From contig CANRLV010000014.1 in NCBI GenBank assembly GCA_947631565.1, positions 1-41,485 of the forward strand: DNA of 41,485 bases, read 5' to 3'. The notes under the pieces were generated by a model, which worked only from the letters and a program-made list of their open reading frames with translations, was not told where the DNA came from and searched no databases. Shown here one piece after another: positions 23,935 through 32,946 of this stretch. Every line of letters begins with the position of its first letter. Within the stretch, counting starts at the first letter, position 1. The stretch comes from an uncultured Gemmiger sp. (GTDB lineage: Bacteria; Bacillota; Clostridia; Oscillospirales; Ruminococcaceae). The translations under genes were made by a program, and so were the position numbers.

Positions 23935-24798
23935 ATGCTGGCGATCTTTGTGCGGGAATGGCGCGCGAGCTTTACCGGCATGGTCGGTTACATCGTCACC
24001 GCCGTCACCGTGGCCTTTTTCGGGCTGTACTGGTTCAATTACAATTTATACGGCCAATCGCCGGATTTTGGCATCGTGCTGTATTCCTCGACGATCCTGC
24101 TGCTGTTCGTGCTGCCGGCCGTGACGATGCGCAGCTTTGCCGATGAGCGCCGCAGCAAGACCGACCAGCTGCTGCTCACGGCGCCGGTGTCCATCCCGGC
24201 CATCGTCGGCGGCAAGTATCTGGCCCAGCTGGCGGTGTTCGGCGTGCCCTGCGCCGTGGCCGCCGTGCTGCCGCTGCTGCTGGCCCCGTTCGGCCCGGTG
24301 CTGTTCGTCAATGCCTATGCCGCGCTGTTTGCCTACTGCCTGCTGGCCGCCGCCTGCATCGCTGTCGGCACCTGGGTGTCGGCCGTGACCGAGAACCAGA
24401 TCGTCGCCTACCTCGCCACCTTCGGCCTGCTGCTGCTGGCCTACCTGAGCAGCGGCATCCGCACGCTGTTCACGGTGGGGGACGGCACGGCGCTGCTGGC
24501 CTTCTGTGCCGTGCTCATCGCGGCCGCCTTCACCGTCGGCTTCGTGTGCAAGAGCGTCCTGGCCGGGTGCGCGGTGTTCGCCGCCGGGGCGGCGGTGCTG
24601 GCAGCGCTCTTCTGGGCACGCCCGGCCTGGCTGGTGGCGGCCTTCTCGGCCGCGCTGCAGGCCTGCGACCTGTTCGCCCCGTTCGAGGGCTTTGTAGGCG
24701 GGCTGTTCAGCGTGGGCGGCGTCGTGTACTATCTCTCGGTCATCGCGCTGTTTTTGTTCCTGACCGGCCAGACGCTGGAAAAGCGCCGCTGGAGCTGA
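23935..24798 (+). CDS. ABC-2 type permease, GldF-like
   Basis: A 287-residue membrane protein with about six to seven helices. The segment after helix II, MRSFADERRSKTDQLLLTAPVS, is the conserved cytoplasmic motif of ABC-2 permeases of the GldF/YhaP kind. The start lies 3 bp behind the ATPase stop, with AGGAGGGG overlapping that stop, so translation is probably coupled. The sequence is normal in length and composition. The transported substrate is unknown; homologous systems were named for gliding motility but are widespread in non-gliding Firmicutes. Confidence 0.9.
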   Translation: MLAIFVREWRASFTGMVGYIVTAVTVAFFGLYWFNYNLYGQSPDFGIVLYSSTILLLFVLPAVTMRSFADERRSKTDQLLLTAPVSIPAIVGGKYLAQLAVFGVPCAVAAVLPLLLAPFGPVLFVNAYAALFAYCLLAAACIAVGTWVSAVTENQIVAYLATFGLLLLAYLSSGIRTLFTVGDGTALLAFCAVLIAAAFTVGFVCKSVLAGCAVFAAGAAVLAALFWARPAWLVAAFSAALQACDLFAPFEGFVGGLFSVGGVVYYLSVIALFLFLTGQTLEKRRWS

Positions 24799-24812
24799 GG
24801 GGGGTGCGCACG

Positions 24813-26243
24813 ATGAAGCTGCCGCATTTGCAAAAGACCGATGTCCCCGCCGATGTGCGCGGGCAGCGCCGCCGCGCCCTGCGCAGCGGCGCCTACGCCA
24901 GCGTGCTGGCCGCCGCGCTGCTGGCCGTGCTGGTGCTGCTCAACCTTGTGGTGGGCGCGCTGCCCAGACAGTACACCGAGTTCGACATCTCGGCCGGGCG
25001 GATGTTTACCCTGACCGAGACCACCAAGACCCTGCTGGCCGGGCTGGACCGGGATGTGACCGCCTATTACCTCGGCATCACCGGGCAGGAAGACCCCAAC
25101 ATCACCCACACGCTGGACCGCTACGCCGGGCTTACCTCCCACTTTACCTGGGAACAGCGGGACCCTAACCTCTACCCGGCCTTCCCGCAGCAGTACGGCG
25201 CCCAGAACGCCCGCGTGGACAGCGTGATTCTGGTCAGCGGCGACAATTCCACCGTGCTGGATTCCTACGGGGACCTGTACACGGCCGACTACGAGGCCGG
25301 CGCCTACACGCTCTCGGCCGAGAACGCCATCACCGCCGGCATCGCCCGCGTGTGCAGCACCGAGAGCTGCGTGCTCTGCCAGCTGTCCGGCCACGGCGAG
25401 CAGGAGCTGCCCGCCGGCTTTACCGACACGCTGCAAAACCTCGGCGTCAGCGTCCAAACGCTTAACTTTGCCTCGGCCGGCAGCGTGCCGGCGGAGGCGG
25501 CCGCGCTGCTCATCAACGCGCCGCAGACCGACCTGAGCGCCGACGAGGCCGACCTTGTGCGGGAGTATCTCGACGGCGGCGGGGCGCTGCTCGTCGATAC
25601 CGACCTGACCTTTGCCACCCCCACGCTGGACGCGCTGCTCGCCGAGTGCGGGCTGCACCGGCAGGAGGGTCTCTTGCTCGACGACGACCCCGACCACTAC
25701 TATTACGGCGCCAACGCGGCCTATATCCTGCCCGACATCGCCAGTACCGAGGCGACCGCCGGCATCACCCACGGCATGGCCGTCTTCACGCCGATGGCGC
25801 AGGGCATCCTGACCGACGAGGAGCCGGAATACTTCTGCACGCCGCTGCTCACCACCACCGATGCCTCCTACGCCATGCAGGACTATGCCACGGCCGAGTG
25901 GCTGCGCAAGGGCGAGGACGACCCCGCCGGGCCCTTCAGCGTGGCGGTGGCGGGCGAGAACGTGAGCACCGGCGCCCGGCTGATCTGGGTCGGGTGCGGC
26001 AATACCTTTTTGGACAGCATCGACCAGGCCGTCAACGGCGGCAACGCGCAGTTTTTGGGCAGCGCGGTCAACTGGCTCACCGGCCGGCAGGGCACGGTCA
26101 TCGACGCCAAGTCCTTAAGCGCGGCCACGCTGAACGTGCCCGCCTCGGCGGGAACGGCGCTGGGCCTTGGTTTTACCGTCGCGCTGCCGCTGGCCATACT
26201 CATCGGCGGCGCGGTGTGGTGCCTGGCCCGCCGCCGCCGCTAA
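24813..26243 (+). CDS. GldG-like ABC-associated membrane/extracytoplasmic protein
   Basis: A 476-residue protein. A short cytoplasmic N-terminus is followed by a helix near 28-50 and a large outside domain (EFDISAGRMFTLTETTK, the typical GldG opening). The domain includes a DUF4350-like Rossmann part (ALLINAPQTDLSADEADLVREYL). A C-terminal helix near 450-470 ends in RRRR. ATG 24813 follows GAGGGGGG. Such proteins accompany GldA/GldF-type exporters and probably act as the extracytoplasmic partner. No enzymatic motif is evident. Confidence 0.88.
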   Translation: MKLPHLQKTDVPADVRGQRRRALRSGAYASVLAAALLAVLVLLNLVVGALPRQYTEFDISAGRMFTLTETTKTLLAGLDRDVTAYYLGITGQEDPNITHTLDRYAGLTSHFTWEQRDPNLYPAFPQQYGAQNARVDSVILVSGDNSTVLDSYGDLYTADYEAGAYTLSAENAITAGIARVCSTESCVLCQLSGHGEQELPAGFTDTLQNLGVSVQTLNFASAGSVPAEAAALLINAPQTDLSADEADLVREYLDGGGALLVDTDLTFATPTLDALLAECGLHRQEGLLLDDDPDHYYYGANAAYILPDIASTEATAGITHGMAVFTPMAQGILTDEEPEYFCTPLLTTTDASYAMQDYATAEWLRKGEDDPAGPFSVAVAGENVSTGARLIWVGCGNTFLDSIDQAVNGGNAQFLGSAVNWLTGRQGTVIDAKSLSAATLNVPASAGTALGLGFTVALPLAILIGGAVWCLARRRR

Positions 26244-26258
26244 AAAAGGAGGAATTCG

Positions 26259-28310
26259 ATGACACGCAAAAAATGGCTGCCGCTGGCCCTGCTGGGCGCG
26301 GCCGTGCTGCTGCTGGGCGCGGCGCTGCTCGCCCTGCGCGGCCAGAATGGGGACGCGGCCGACGCCGACGCGCCGATCTGTCCGCTGACAGCGGAAGAGG
26401 TGGACCGCGTGGAATATACCTTTGCGGGCGATACGCTGTGCCTTGTCAAGGATGCGGCCGGCGCCTGGACCCTGACCGACGACCCCGCGCTGCCGCTGGC
26501 CCAGGCCGCCGTGCAGCAGACGGCCGCCGGGTTGGCGGGTCTTGTCCCCACCAGCGCGCTTGGCCCCGGGGCCGACGTGGCCGCCATGGGCTTTGACGAC
26601 CCCACCGCGCAGGTCACGCTGACCGCCGGGGAGAAGAGCTATTCCTTCACCGTCGGCGCCGTCAACGGCATGACCGACAGCTACTACCTGCGCCCGGCGG
26701 GGGAGGAAACGGTGTACACCGTCAGCTCGGTCGATTTCTCCGGTCTGTGCAAGAGCCGCCGTGCCCTGTACGCGGCGCAGACCCTAAACGAGCTGGACGC
26801 CGGCGCCCTGACCGGCATGACGGTGCAAAGCGGCGGCGAAACACTGGACTTTGTGCGCAGCGGGGAGGAATGGCAGCTCAAGGATGACCCCGGCTTTGCG
26901 CTCGACCAGGACCGCGTGCAGCGTATGGCCAACACCGTTTGCGGCATAAAGACCGAATGGACCGTCACCGCGCCCGAGGCCGACGCCGCCTACGGGCTGG
27001 ACGCGCCCAACGCCGCGGTGACGGTGACCGATGGCGGAACGTCCTGGACCGCCCGCTTTGGCGCCGACGCCGGCGACGACAACTGTTATCTGGCCGCCGA
27101 CGATGCCCCCGGCCTGGTGTTTGAGGTGCTGCGCCAGCACCGCGAGGCGTTCGCCTGCACCAAACAGTCACTGGCCGCCGCGGCGGACGAAACGCCGGGA
27201 CCGACGCCCACCCCGGCCCCCGAGACCGACCCCGTGGAGGAACTGATGCAGAGCATGACGACGGAACAAAAGATCGGCCAGCTGTTCTTTGTCCGGCCCG
27301 ACGCGCTGGACGAAACGCTCACGCAGGAGGAGATCGACGACCCCTACGCCGACGGCGTGCGCGCGCTGACCGACGATATGCGCGCCGCTCTGGCCAGGTA
27401 CCCGGTGGGCGGTATCGCGCTGTTCAAAAAGAACATCACCGACCCCGAGCAGCTGCCGGCGTTCCTTGCCGATCTGCAGGCCGCCAGCGCTGTGCCGCTG
27501 TTCCTTGGCATCGACGAGGAGGGCGGCGCCGTCTCGCGCCTTGCCAACCACCCCGAATTCATCACGCCGCAGTACGCGAGCGCGGCCGCGGTGGGGGAGC
27601 AGGGCGAGGCCGCGGCGCGCGAGATGGGCCAGAGCATCGGCGCGTATTTAAAGCAGTACGGCTTCAACGTCGATTTCGCCCCCGTGGCGGACGTGAACTC
27701 CAACCCCGACAACCCGGTCATCGGCACGCGCGCTTTCTCCGACGACGCGCAGCAGGTGGCAACGCTGGCCGCCGCCATGGCCCAAGGGCTGCAGGGCGAG
27801 GGCATCCTGCCGGTGCTCAAGCATTTCCCGGGGCATGGCGACACGGCCGAGGACAGCCATTACGGCCTGGCCACCGTGCACAAGACCCGCGAGGAGCTGG
27901 AAGGCTGCGAGTGGCTGCCCTACGGCTGGGGCACCGAGCCGCCGATCGAACAAGGCAGCTACGCGGTCATGGTCGGGCACCTGGCGGTGCCGGACCTGAC
28001 CGGCGATACCACCACCCCCGCCACCATGAGCGCCGCCATCGTCACCGACATCCTCAAAAAACAGCTCTATGACCCGATCGTCATCACCGATTCGCTCGCC
28101 ATGCAGGCCATCACCGACCAGTACGATGCCGGCACGGCGGCGGTACGGGCGCTGCAGGCCGGCTGCGACGTGCTGCTGATGCCGGCCGGCCTGGCCGAGG
28201 CGTATGAAGGCGTGTTGGCCGCCGTGCAGGACGGCACCATCACCGCCGAACGCCTGGATGCCAGCGTCGAAAAGATTTTGCGCTACAAGGCGCAGTACGG
28301 GATCTTGTAA
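26259..28310 (+). CDS. DUF4340 protein fused to a GH3 beta-N-acetylhexosaminidase domain
   Basis: A 683-residue two-part protein. Residues 5-27 form one membrane anchor, and about 35-305 is a DUF4340 module with two repeats of the EWQLKDD/YGLDAP type, normally a stand-alone fourth gene of Gld-type operons. A linker rich in Pro/Thr (PGPTPTPAPETDP, about 311-323) leads to a family 3 glycoside hydrolase (about 328-683). The GH3 domain has IDEEGG, KHFPGHGDTAEDSH (521-534, the general acid His-Asp region of NagZ-type enzymes) and the nucleophile Asp611 in ITDSLAM. It should be anchored outside and cleave N-acetylhexosamine bonds, perhaps in peptidoglycan or glycans. AAGGAGG precedes the ATG, 15 bp after gldG. 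Confidence 0.93.
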   Translation: MTRKKWLPLALLGAAVLLLGAALLALRGQNGDAADADAPICPLTAEEVDRVEYTFAGDTLCLVKDAAGAWTLTDDPALPLAQAAVQQTAAGLAGLVPTSALGPGADVAAMGFDDPTAQVTLTAGEKSYSFTVGAVNGMTDSYYLRPAGEETVYTVSSVDFSGLCKSRRALYAAQTLNELDAGALTGMTVQSGGETLDFVRSGEEWQLKDDPGFALDQDRVQRMANTVCGIKTEWTVTAPEADAAYGLDAPNAAVTVTDGGTSWTARFGADAGDDNCYLAADDAPGLVFEVLRQHREAFACTKQSLAAAADETPGPTPTPAPETDPVEELMQSMTTEQKIGQLFFVRPDALDETLTQEEIDDPYADGVRALTDDMRAALARYPVGGIALFKKNITDPEQLPAFLADLQAASAVPLFLGIDEEGGAVSRLANHPEFITPQYASAAAVGEQGEAAAREMGQSIGAYLKQYGFNVDFAPVADVNSNPDNPVIGTRAFSDDAQQVATLAAAMAQGLQGEGILPVLKHFPGHGDTAEDSHYGLATVHKTREELEGCEWLPYGWGTEPPIEQGSYAVMVGHLAVPDLTGDTTTPATMSAAIVTDILKKQLYDPIVITDSLAMQAITDQYDAGTAAVRALQAGCDVLLMPAGLAEAYEGVLAAVQDGTITAERLDASVEKILRYKAQYGIL

Positions 28311-28313
28311 AAG

Positions 28314-28362
28314 GCAAAAAACAGGCAAGGGCGCGGCCGATACGGCCGCGCCCCTGCCTGTT
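28314..28362 (-). terminator. 20-bp hairpin terminator between convergent genes
   Basis: Stem 28320-28339 with 28343-28362 (one mismatch), loop ATA. On the minus strand it is followed by TTTTTT. It also ends the plus-strand ABC operon structurally, though without a T-run. Confidence 0.9.
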
Positions 28363-28381
28363 ATGTTCATGGCGTTGGATT

Positions 28382-29335
28382 TTATGCCGCGCGCAGCGGC
28401 TCCTTGGCCGAATGCTCCAGCTTCTGGAATACCCACGGGTACACGGCCAGCAGCACGATGAGCTCCGACCCCATCATGAAGAAATACCCCCAGTTGGAGC
28501 CGATGGCGTGCACGGCGGCGGGGATGACGGTCTTTTCCCACAGGATCAGCACCAGCACGCCGGCGGCGACGCGCAGGCCCTTTTGGGTCGGGCTCACGTC
28601 CATGGTAAAGCGCACGAAGCGCCGTTCCAAAAACCAGCCCACGGTCAGGCCAAAGAACCGCCCCACATCCTTGAAGCCGTCCTTGACCATGCTGTTGGGG
28701 TCCACGACCAGCTTGCCGTCCACATAGTCCATCGGATAGCTCTTGAGCGAGATGTAGGCAAGGAACAGCGCGCTTAAGATCACGCCGGCGATGGGGATGA
28801 GAACCTCGCGCCGGGGGTCGGCGTCGATCCACTCCCACAGACGGCTGGCAAAGATGACCACCAGTATGCACTACGGTATCTTTATCTGGCTGTACGCCTG
28901 CATCTTTTTCTGGGCGCTGGACAAAAAGACCGGCAGCCTGCTGTTCCTGAACGTCGGCCTGGGGCGGTTTTTGATGCAGACGCTCAAACTGACTTTCTGC
29001 GTCTACCGGCCGTGGATCCGCAGCGCCGACATCCTGCCCATCGAGTACCCGAGCGGATACTCCTTCCCCAGCGGGCACAGCGTGACCAGCACCGCCAACT
29101 TCGGCACGCTGGCCCGGCAGTATTACAAAAAGTGCCGGCCGCTGGCCATATTCTTGCTGTTCTGCGCGGCGCTGACCATCTTCTCGCGCAATTTCATCGG
29201 CGCGCACACCCCGCAGGATGTGACCGTGGGCGGCGTGATGTGCAGGTCGCTGATCTGCAAAGCAAGATCATTGAACGCCCCGCCCAGGATATCCTCGCGC
29301 AGGTGCTGCAGCAGCAGCAGGTATTGCAGGTCCAT
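28382..29335 (-). pseudogene. PAP2-superfamily membrane phosphatase split by an internal inversion
   Basis: The minus strand starts at ATG 29335 (AGAGGAGG upstream) with MDLQYLLLLQHLREDILGG and stays in this gene to ISDLH, then loses sense near 29240. The C-terminal part (VVIFASRLWEW onward) is on the minus strand from 28866 to 28382. The middle part lies on the plus strand, 28867-29244. It includes FALDKKTG-like helix loops, CVYRPWIR, PSGYSFPSGHS and FSRNFIGAHTPQD, which are the PAP2 phosphatase motifs. Inverting 28867-29244 gives one frame of 318 codons with both joints in phase. As it stands only a truncated protein of about 70 residues can be made. Substrate class (undecaprenyl or lipid phosphates) is inferred. 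Confidence 0.9.
28867..29244 (+). other. inverted 378-bp segment inside the PAP2 gene
   Basis: Bounded by TGCAC (28867-28871) and its complement GTGCA (29240-29244). Everything inside reads in the opposite direction to the flanks. After inversion the joints read ISDL-HYGIF and GGVMC-ILVVI in frame. No longer inverted repeat and no recombinase gene was found next to it. Confidence 0.88.
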
Positions 29336-29393
29336 ACAGATTACCTCCTCTATGGTGCCATGGTATGGATGACGGACAGAAAACAGACCGTGT

Positions 29394-29414
29394 GCCCGCC
29401 GTGCCGCGGCGGGC
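29394..29414 (-). terminator. possible terminator of comM
   Basis: Stem GCCCGCCG (29394-29401) with CGGCGGGC (29407-29414), followed on the minus strand by ACACGGTCTGTTTTC. A further GC hairpin lies at about 29436-29454. Weak T-run. Confidence 0.45.
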
Positions 29415-29458
29415 GCCGGGTTCTCCATTTGTGTGCGGGCACGCGGGGCCCGCGCCGT

Positions 29459-30994
29459 TCAGCCGATGCCGAACTTGCGGTCGAGGTTGCGGTACTGCAG
29501 CGCCTCGGACAGGTGCACCGTGTCGATGACCTCGCTGCCGGCCAGGTCCGCCGCCGTGCGCGCCACGCGCAGGATGCGGTCATAGGCGCGGGCCGAATAC
29601 CCCATGCGCGCGAAAGCGCCGCGCAGCAGCGTCTCGGAGGCCGCGGTCAGCGGGCAATAGCGGCGGAGCTCGGCGCTGGGCAGTGCGGCGTTGCAGCCGA
29701 TGCCAAGCGCGGCATAGCGCTGCTGCTGCAGGGCGCGCGCCGCCGCCACGCGGGCGCGGATGGCAGCGCTCGCCTCGCCGCCGGCCGCGGCGGCCAGGGC
29801 GTCGTACTCCACCGGCACCGCCTCGACCTGGATGTCGATGCGGTCCAGCAGCGGCCCCGAGATGCGGCGGCGATACTGCTCGATGGCCGAGGGCGTGCAG
29901 GTGCATTCGTGCGTGGGGTGGCCGAGGTACCCGCATTTGCAGGGATTCATCGCCGCCACCAGCATAAAGCGGCAGGGGTAGCGGGCGCTGCCGTGCACGC
30001 GGCTCACCGTCACCGCGCCGTCCTCCAGCGGCTGGCGCAGAACCTCCAGTGTGTCGCGGTGGAACTCCGGCAGTTCGTCCAAAAACAACACGCCGTTGTG
30101 GGCCAGGCTGACCTCGCCGGGGCGCGGATTGCTGCCGCCGCCGGCGATGGCCGCCGCGCTCACGCTGTGGTGCGGGCTGCGGAAGGGCCGCGCCGCCAGC
30201 AGCCCGGTGCCGGGGCGCAGCAGCCCGGCCACCGAGTAGACGGCCGTCGTCTCCAGTGCCTCGGCGCGGGTCATGGGCGGCAGGATGCCGGGCAGGCGCT
30301 GGGCCAGCATACTCTTGCCGGTGCCGGGCGGGCCCACCATCAGCAGGTTGTGCCCGCCGGCGGCGGCCACCTCCAGCGCGCGGCGCGCGCCCTCCTGCCC
30401 GCGCACGTCGGCAAAATCCGGGCCCAGCCACGCCCCGGCCGCGTCGTAGCCGGTGGGCAGGGCGGGGGACAGCTTCGCCTCGCCGCGCAGGTGCTGCGTG
30501 ACCTCGTTGGCAGACCGGGCCGGGTAGACGGTCAGGCCGCCGTCCTCGGCTGCCACTGCGGCCTCGGCGGCATTCTCGGCCGGCACAAACAGTTCTTTGG
30601 CGCCGGCGCCGGCGGCGGCCAGCGCCATCGGCAGCACGCCGGCCACCGGGCGTAAGGTGCCGTCCAGCCCCAGCTCGCCCAAAAATGCCTGCGCGGGGTC
30701 GGGCGCGGGGATCTGCCCCTGCGCCGCCAGCAGGCCGACGAACACCGGCAGGTCGTACACGGGGCCCGTCTTGCGCACGTCGGCGGGAGCCAGGTTGACC
30801 GTGATGCGGCTGGCCGGCCACGGCCAGCGCAGGTTTTTGAGCGCCGAGCGCACGCGCTCGCTGCTCTCCTTGACGGCGGAATCCGGCAGGCCGACCATGG
30901 CAAACTGCGGCAGCCCGCCCGAGATATCGCACTCGACCGTGACCGCGTAGCCGGAAAGGCCCGTCACCCCCAAACTGGTGATGCGCGCAAACAT
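29459..30994 (-). CDS. comM: ComM/YifB-family AAA+ ATPase (Mg-chelatase-like)
   Basis: A 511-residue protein. The N-terminal ChlI-like domain (AVTVECDISGGLPQFAMVGLPD) is followed by the AAA+ core with Walker A GPPGTGKS and Walker B LFLDELPEF. The zinc-like CKCGYLGHPTHECTC loop and the C-terminal Mg-chelatase domain come next. In proteobacteria ComM is a hexameric helicase that extends branch migration during natural transformation. The role in clostridia is untested. ATG 30994 has AAAGGAGGG 7 bases upstream, and a promoter just before it removes a longer frame. Divergent from pgcA. Confidence 0.95.
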   Translation of the reverse strand: MFARITSLGVTGLSGYAVTVECDISGGLPQFAMVGLPDSAVKESSERVRSALKNLRWPWPASRITVNLAPADVRKTGPVYDLPVFVGLLAAQGQIPAPDPAQAFLGELGLDGTLRPVAGVLPMALAAAGAGAKELFVPAENAAEAAVAAEDGGLTVYPARSANEVTQHLRGEAKLSPALPTGYDAAGAWLGPDFADVRGQEGARRALEVAAAGGHNLLMVGPPGTGKSMLAQRLPGILPPMTRAEALETTAVYSVAGLLRPGTGLLAARPFRSPHHSVSAAAIAGGGSNPRPGEVSLAHNGVLFLDELPEFHRDTLEVLRQPLEDGAVTVSRVHGSARYPCRFMLVAAMNPCKCGYLGHPTHECTCTPSAIEQYRRRISGPLLDRIDIQVEAVPVEYDALAAAAGGEASAAIRARVAAARALQQQRYAALGIGCNAALPSAELRRYCPLTAASETLLRGAFARMGYSARAYDRILRVARTAADLAGSEVIDTVHLSEALQYRNLDRKFGIG

Positions 30995-31022
30995 CCGCCG
31001 CCCTCCTTTGCTCTTTTCCCCA

Positions 31023-31051
31023 AGTATACTGCATTTTGTGTTGCCGCACAA
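31023..31051 (-). promoter_or_regulatory. promoter of comM
   Basis: Minus strand TTGTGC (31051-31046), 17-nt spacer, TATACT (31028-31023). Confidence 0.78.
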
Positions 31052-31101
31052 GGGCACGGCGGGAAAAGCCGCAAAAAACAGGGTAAATTGCACAATTCTC
31101 A

Positions 31102-31130
31102 TTGACAAACCCGGCGCGCGTTGGTATATT
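31102..31130 (+). promoter_or_regulatory. promoter of phosphoglucomutase
   Basis: Perfect TTGACA (31102-31107), 17-nt spacer, TATATT (31125-31130), about 58 bases of leader. Confidence 0.9.
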
Positions 31131-31194
31131 TAGATAAACGGGGAAGAGTTTACCGCCCCACGCAGAATTTACCACGAAAGAGCAGGTGCAGACC

Positions 31195-32877
31195 ATGTAT
31201 AAGGAAATGTATGCCCGCTGGCTGGCCGCTGACCTCGACGATGCCGACCTCAAGCCGGAGCTGGAAGCCATCAGGGACGACGATGCCGCCATCCAGGACC
31301 GCTTTGCCGTGGCCCTCAAGTTCGGCACCGCCGGATTGCGCGGCGTCATCGGCGCCGGCACCAACCGCATGAACGTGTATGTCGTGCGCCAGGCCACGCA
31401 GGGCCTGGCCAACTGGGTCAAGACCCAGGGCGGCAGCCAGACCGTCGCCATCAGCTATGACAGCCGCATCAAGAGCGAGCTGTTCGCCCATACGGCCGCC
31501 GAGGTGCTGGCCGCCAACGGCATCCGGGTGCGCATCTACAAGGCATTGATGCCGGTGCCGGCGCTCTCCTTCGCCACCCGGTATTATAAATGCAACGCCG
31601 GCATCATGGTCACGGCGTCCCACAACCCGGCCAAGTACAACGGCTACAAGGCCTACGGCCCGGACGGCTGCCAGATGACCGACGAGGCCGCCGACATCGT
31701 CTACGCCGAGATCCAGAAGACCGACATCCTGACCGGCGCCAGGACCATTGCGTTTGAAAAGGGCCTGGCCGACGGCAGTATCCAGTACGTCGGCGACGAC
31801 TGCATCGAGGCGCTTTATCAGGCCATCGAGGCGCGCGCCATCCGCCCCGGCATCTGCAAGACCGCCGGGCTCAAGCTCGTGTACAGCCCGCTCAACGGCT
31901 CCGGCCTTGTGCCCGTCACCCATGTGCTGGCCGACATCGGCATCACCGACATCACCGTCGTGCCGGAGCAGCGCGACCCGGACGGCAACTTCCCGACCTG
32001 CCCGTACCCCAACCCCGAGATCTTCGAAGCGCTGCGCTTAGGGCTTGAGCTGGCCGAGAAATCCGGCGCCGACCTCATGCTCGCCACCGACCCGGACGCC
32101 GACCGCGTGGGCATCGCCGTCAAGTGCAAGGACGGCAGCTATGAGCTGCTGACCGGCAACGAGGTCGGCGTGCTGCTGCTCGACTACATCTGCGCCGGGC
32201 GCATCGAGCAGGGGACCATGCCCAAAGACCCCGTCATGTGCAAATCCATCGTTTCCACTCCGCTGGCCGATGCCGTCGCCGAGCACTATGGCGTTGAGTG
32301 CCGCAACGTGCTGACCGGATTTAAATGGATCGGCGACCAGATCGCCAAGCTGGAGGCCGCCGGCGAGGTCGACCGCTTCATCTTCGGCTTTGAGGAGAGC
32401 TACGGCTACCTGGCCGGGCCCTATGTGCGCGACAAGGACGCCATCATCGGCTCGATGCTGATCTGCGAGATGGCCGCCTACTACCGCGCCAAGGGCTCCT
32501 CCATCAAGGAAGAGCTCGAGCGCATCTATGCCCAGTACGGCCGCTACCTCAACAAGGTCGACAGCTTTGAGTTCCCGGGCCTGTCCGGCATGGACAAGAT
32601 GGCCGGCATCATGGCCGGCCTGCGCGAGACCCCGCCCAAGGACTTTGCCGGCCACAAGGTCGTCAGGGTCGCCGACTATGAGAAGAGCGCCGAGACCGGC
32701 CTGCCCGCCGCCAACGTGCTGATCTACACGCTGGACAACGGCGCCACCGTCGTCGTGCGCCCCTCCGGCACCGAGCCCAAGATCAAGACCTACTTCACCA
32801 CGCTCGGCAGGGACGTGGCCGAGGCCCAGGCCCAGAAGGACGCCCTGGCCGCCGCCGTCAAGCCGCTGCTGGCGTAA
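31195..32877 (+). CDS. pgcA: phospho-sugar mutase (alpha-phosphoglucomutase/phosphomannomutase)
   Basis: A 560-residue enzyme of the alpha-D-phosphohexomutase family that interconverts glucose 1- and 6-phosphate. The phosphoserine loop TASHNPAKYNGYK has Ser142, the metal loop is DPDADRVG (D299, D301, D303), sugar binding is FGFEESYGY, and the phosphate loop is RPSGTEPKIK near the C-terminus. Length and order match the Firmicutes PgcA type. ATG 31195 has GAGCAGG 8 bases upstream; a GTG 9 bases earlier is in frame but less well placed. A single gene ended by a terminator that hides the next promoter. Confidence 0.94.
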   Translation: MYKEMYARWLAADLDDADLKPELEAIRDDDAAIQDRFAVALKFGTAGLRGVIGAGTNRMNVYVVRQATQGLANWVKTQGGSQTVAISYDSRIKSELFAHTAAEVLAANGIRVRIYKALMPVPALSFATRYYKCNAGIMVTASHNPAKYNGYKAYGPDGCQMTDEAADIVYAEIQKTDILTGARTIAFEKGLADGSIQYVGDDCIEALYQAIEARAIRPGICKTAGLKLVYSPLNGSGLVPVTHVLADIGITDITVVPEQRDPDGNFPTCPYPNPEIFEALRLGLELAEKSGADLMLATDPDADRVGIAVKCKDGSYELLTGNEVGVLLLDYICAGRIEQGTMPKDPVMCKSIVSTPLADAVAEHYGVECRNVLTGFKWIGDQIAKLEAAGEVDRFIFGFEESYGYLAGPYVRDKDAIIGSMLICEMAAYYRAKGSSIKEELERIYAQYGRYLNKVDSFEFPGLSGMDKMAGIMAGLRETPPKDFAGHKVVRVADYEKSAETGLPAANVLIYTLDNGATVVVRPSGTEPKIKTYFTTLGRDVAEAQAQKDALAAAVKPLLA

Positions 32878-32890
32878 AACGTTTGCGTAC

Positions 32891-32912
32891 ACGATAAAAT
32901 CACGATAAAATC
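32891..32912 (+). repeat. tandem 11-bp repeat
   Basis: ACGATAAAATC occurs twice in direct succession between the pgcA stop and its terminator. No function is evident. Confidence 0.8.
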
Positions 32913-32915
32913 AGG

Positions 32916-32946
32916 CGCGCCGGGGTTGACATCCCGGCGCGTTTTT
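32916..32946 (+). terminator. terminator of pgcA
   Basis: Perfect 9-bp stem CGCGCCGGG (32916-32924) with CCCGGCGCG (32933-32941), followed by TTTTT. The loop holds the -35 box of the rpmE promoter. Confidence 0.92.

Noticed and set aside
28791-29372. Plus-strand frame with PAP2 motifs as a gene of its own
   Set aside because: Its first 25 codons are the reverse of the PAP2 C-terminal part and its last 40 are the reverse of the N-terminal part; it has no ribosome site. It is the inverted middle of the minus-strand gene.
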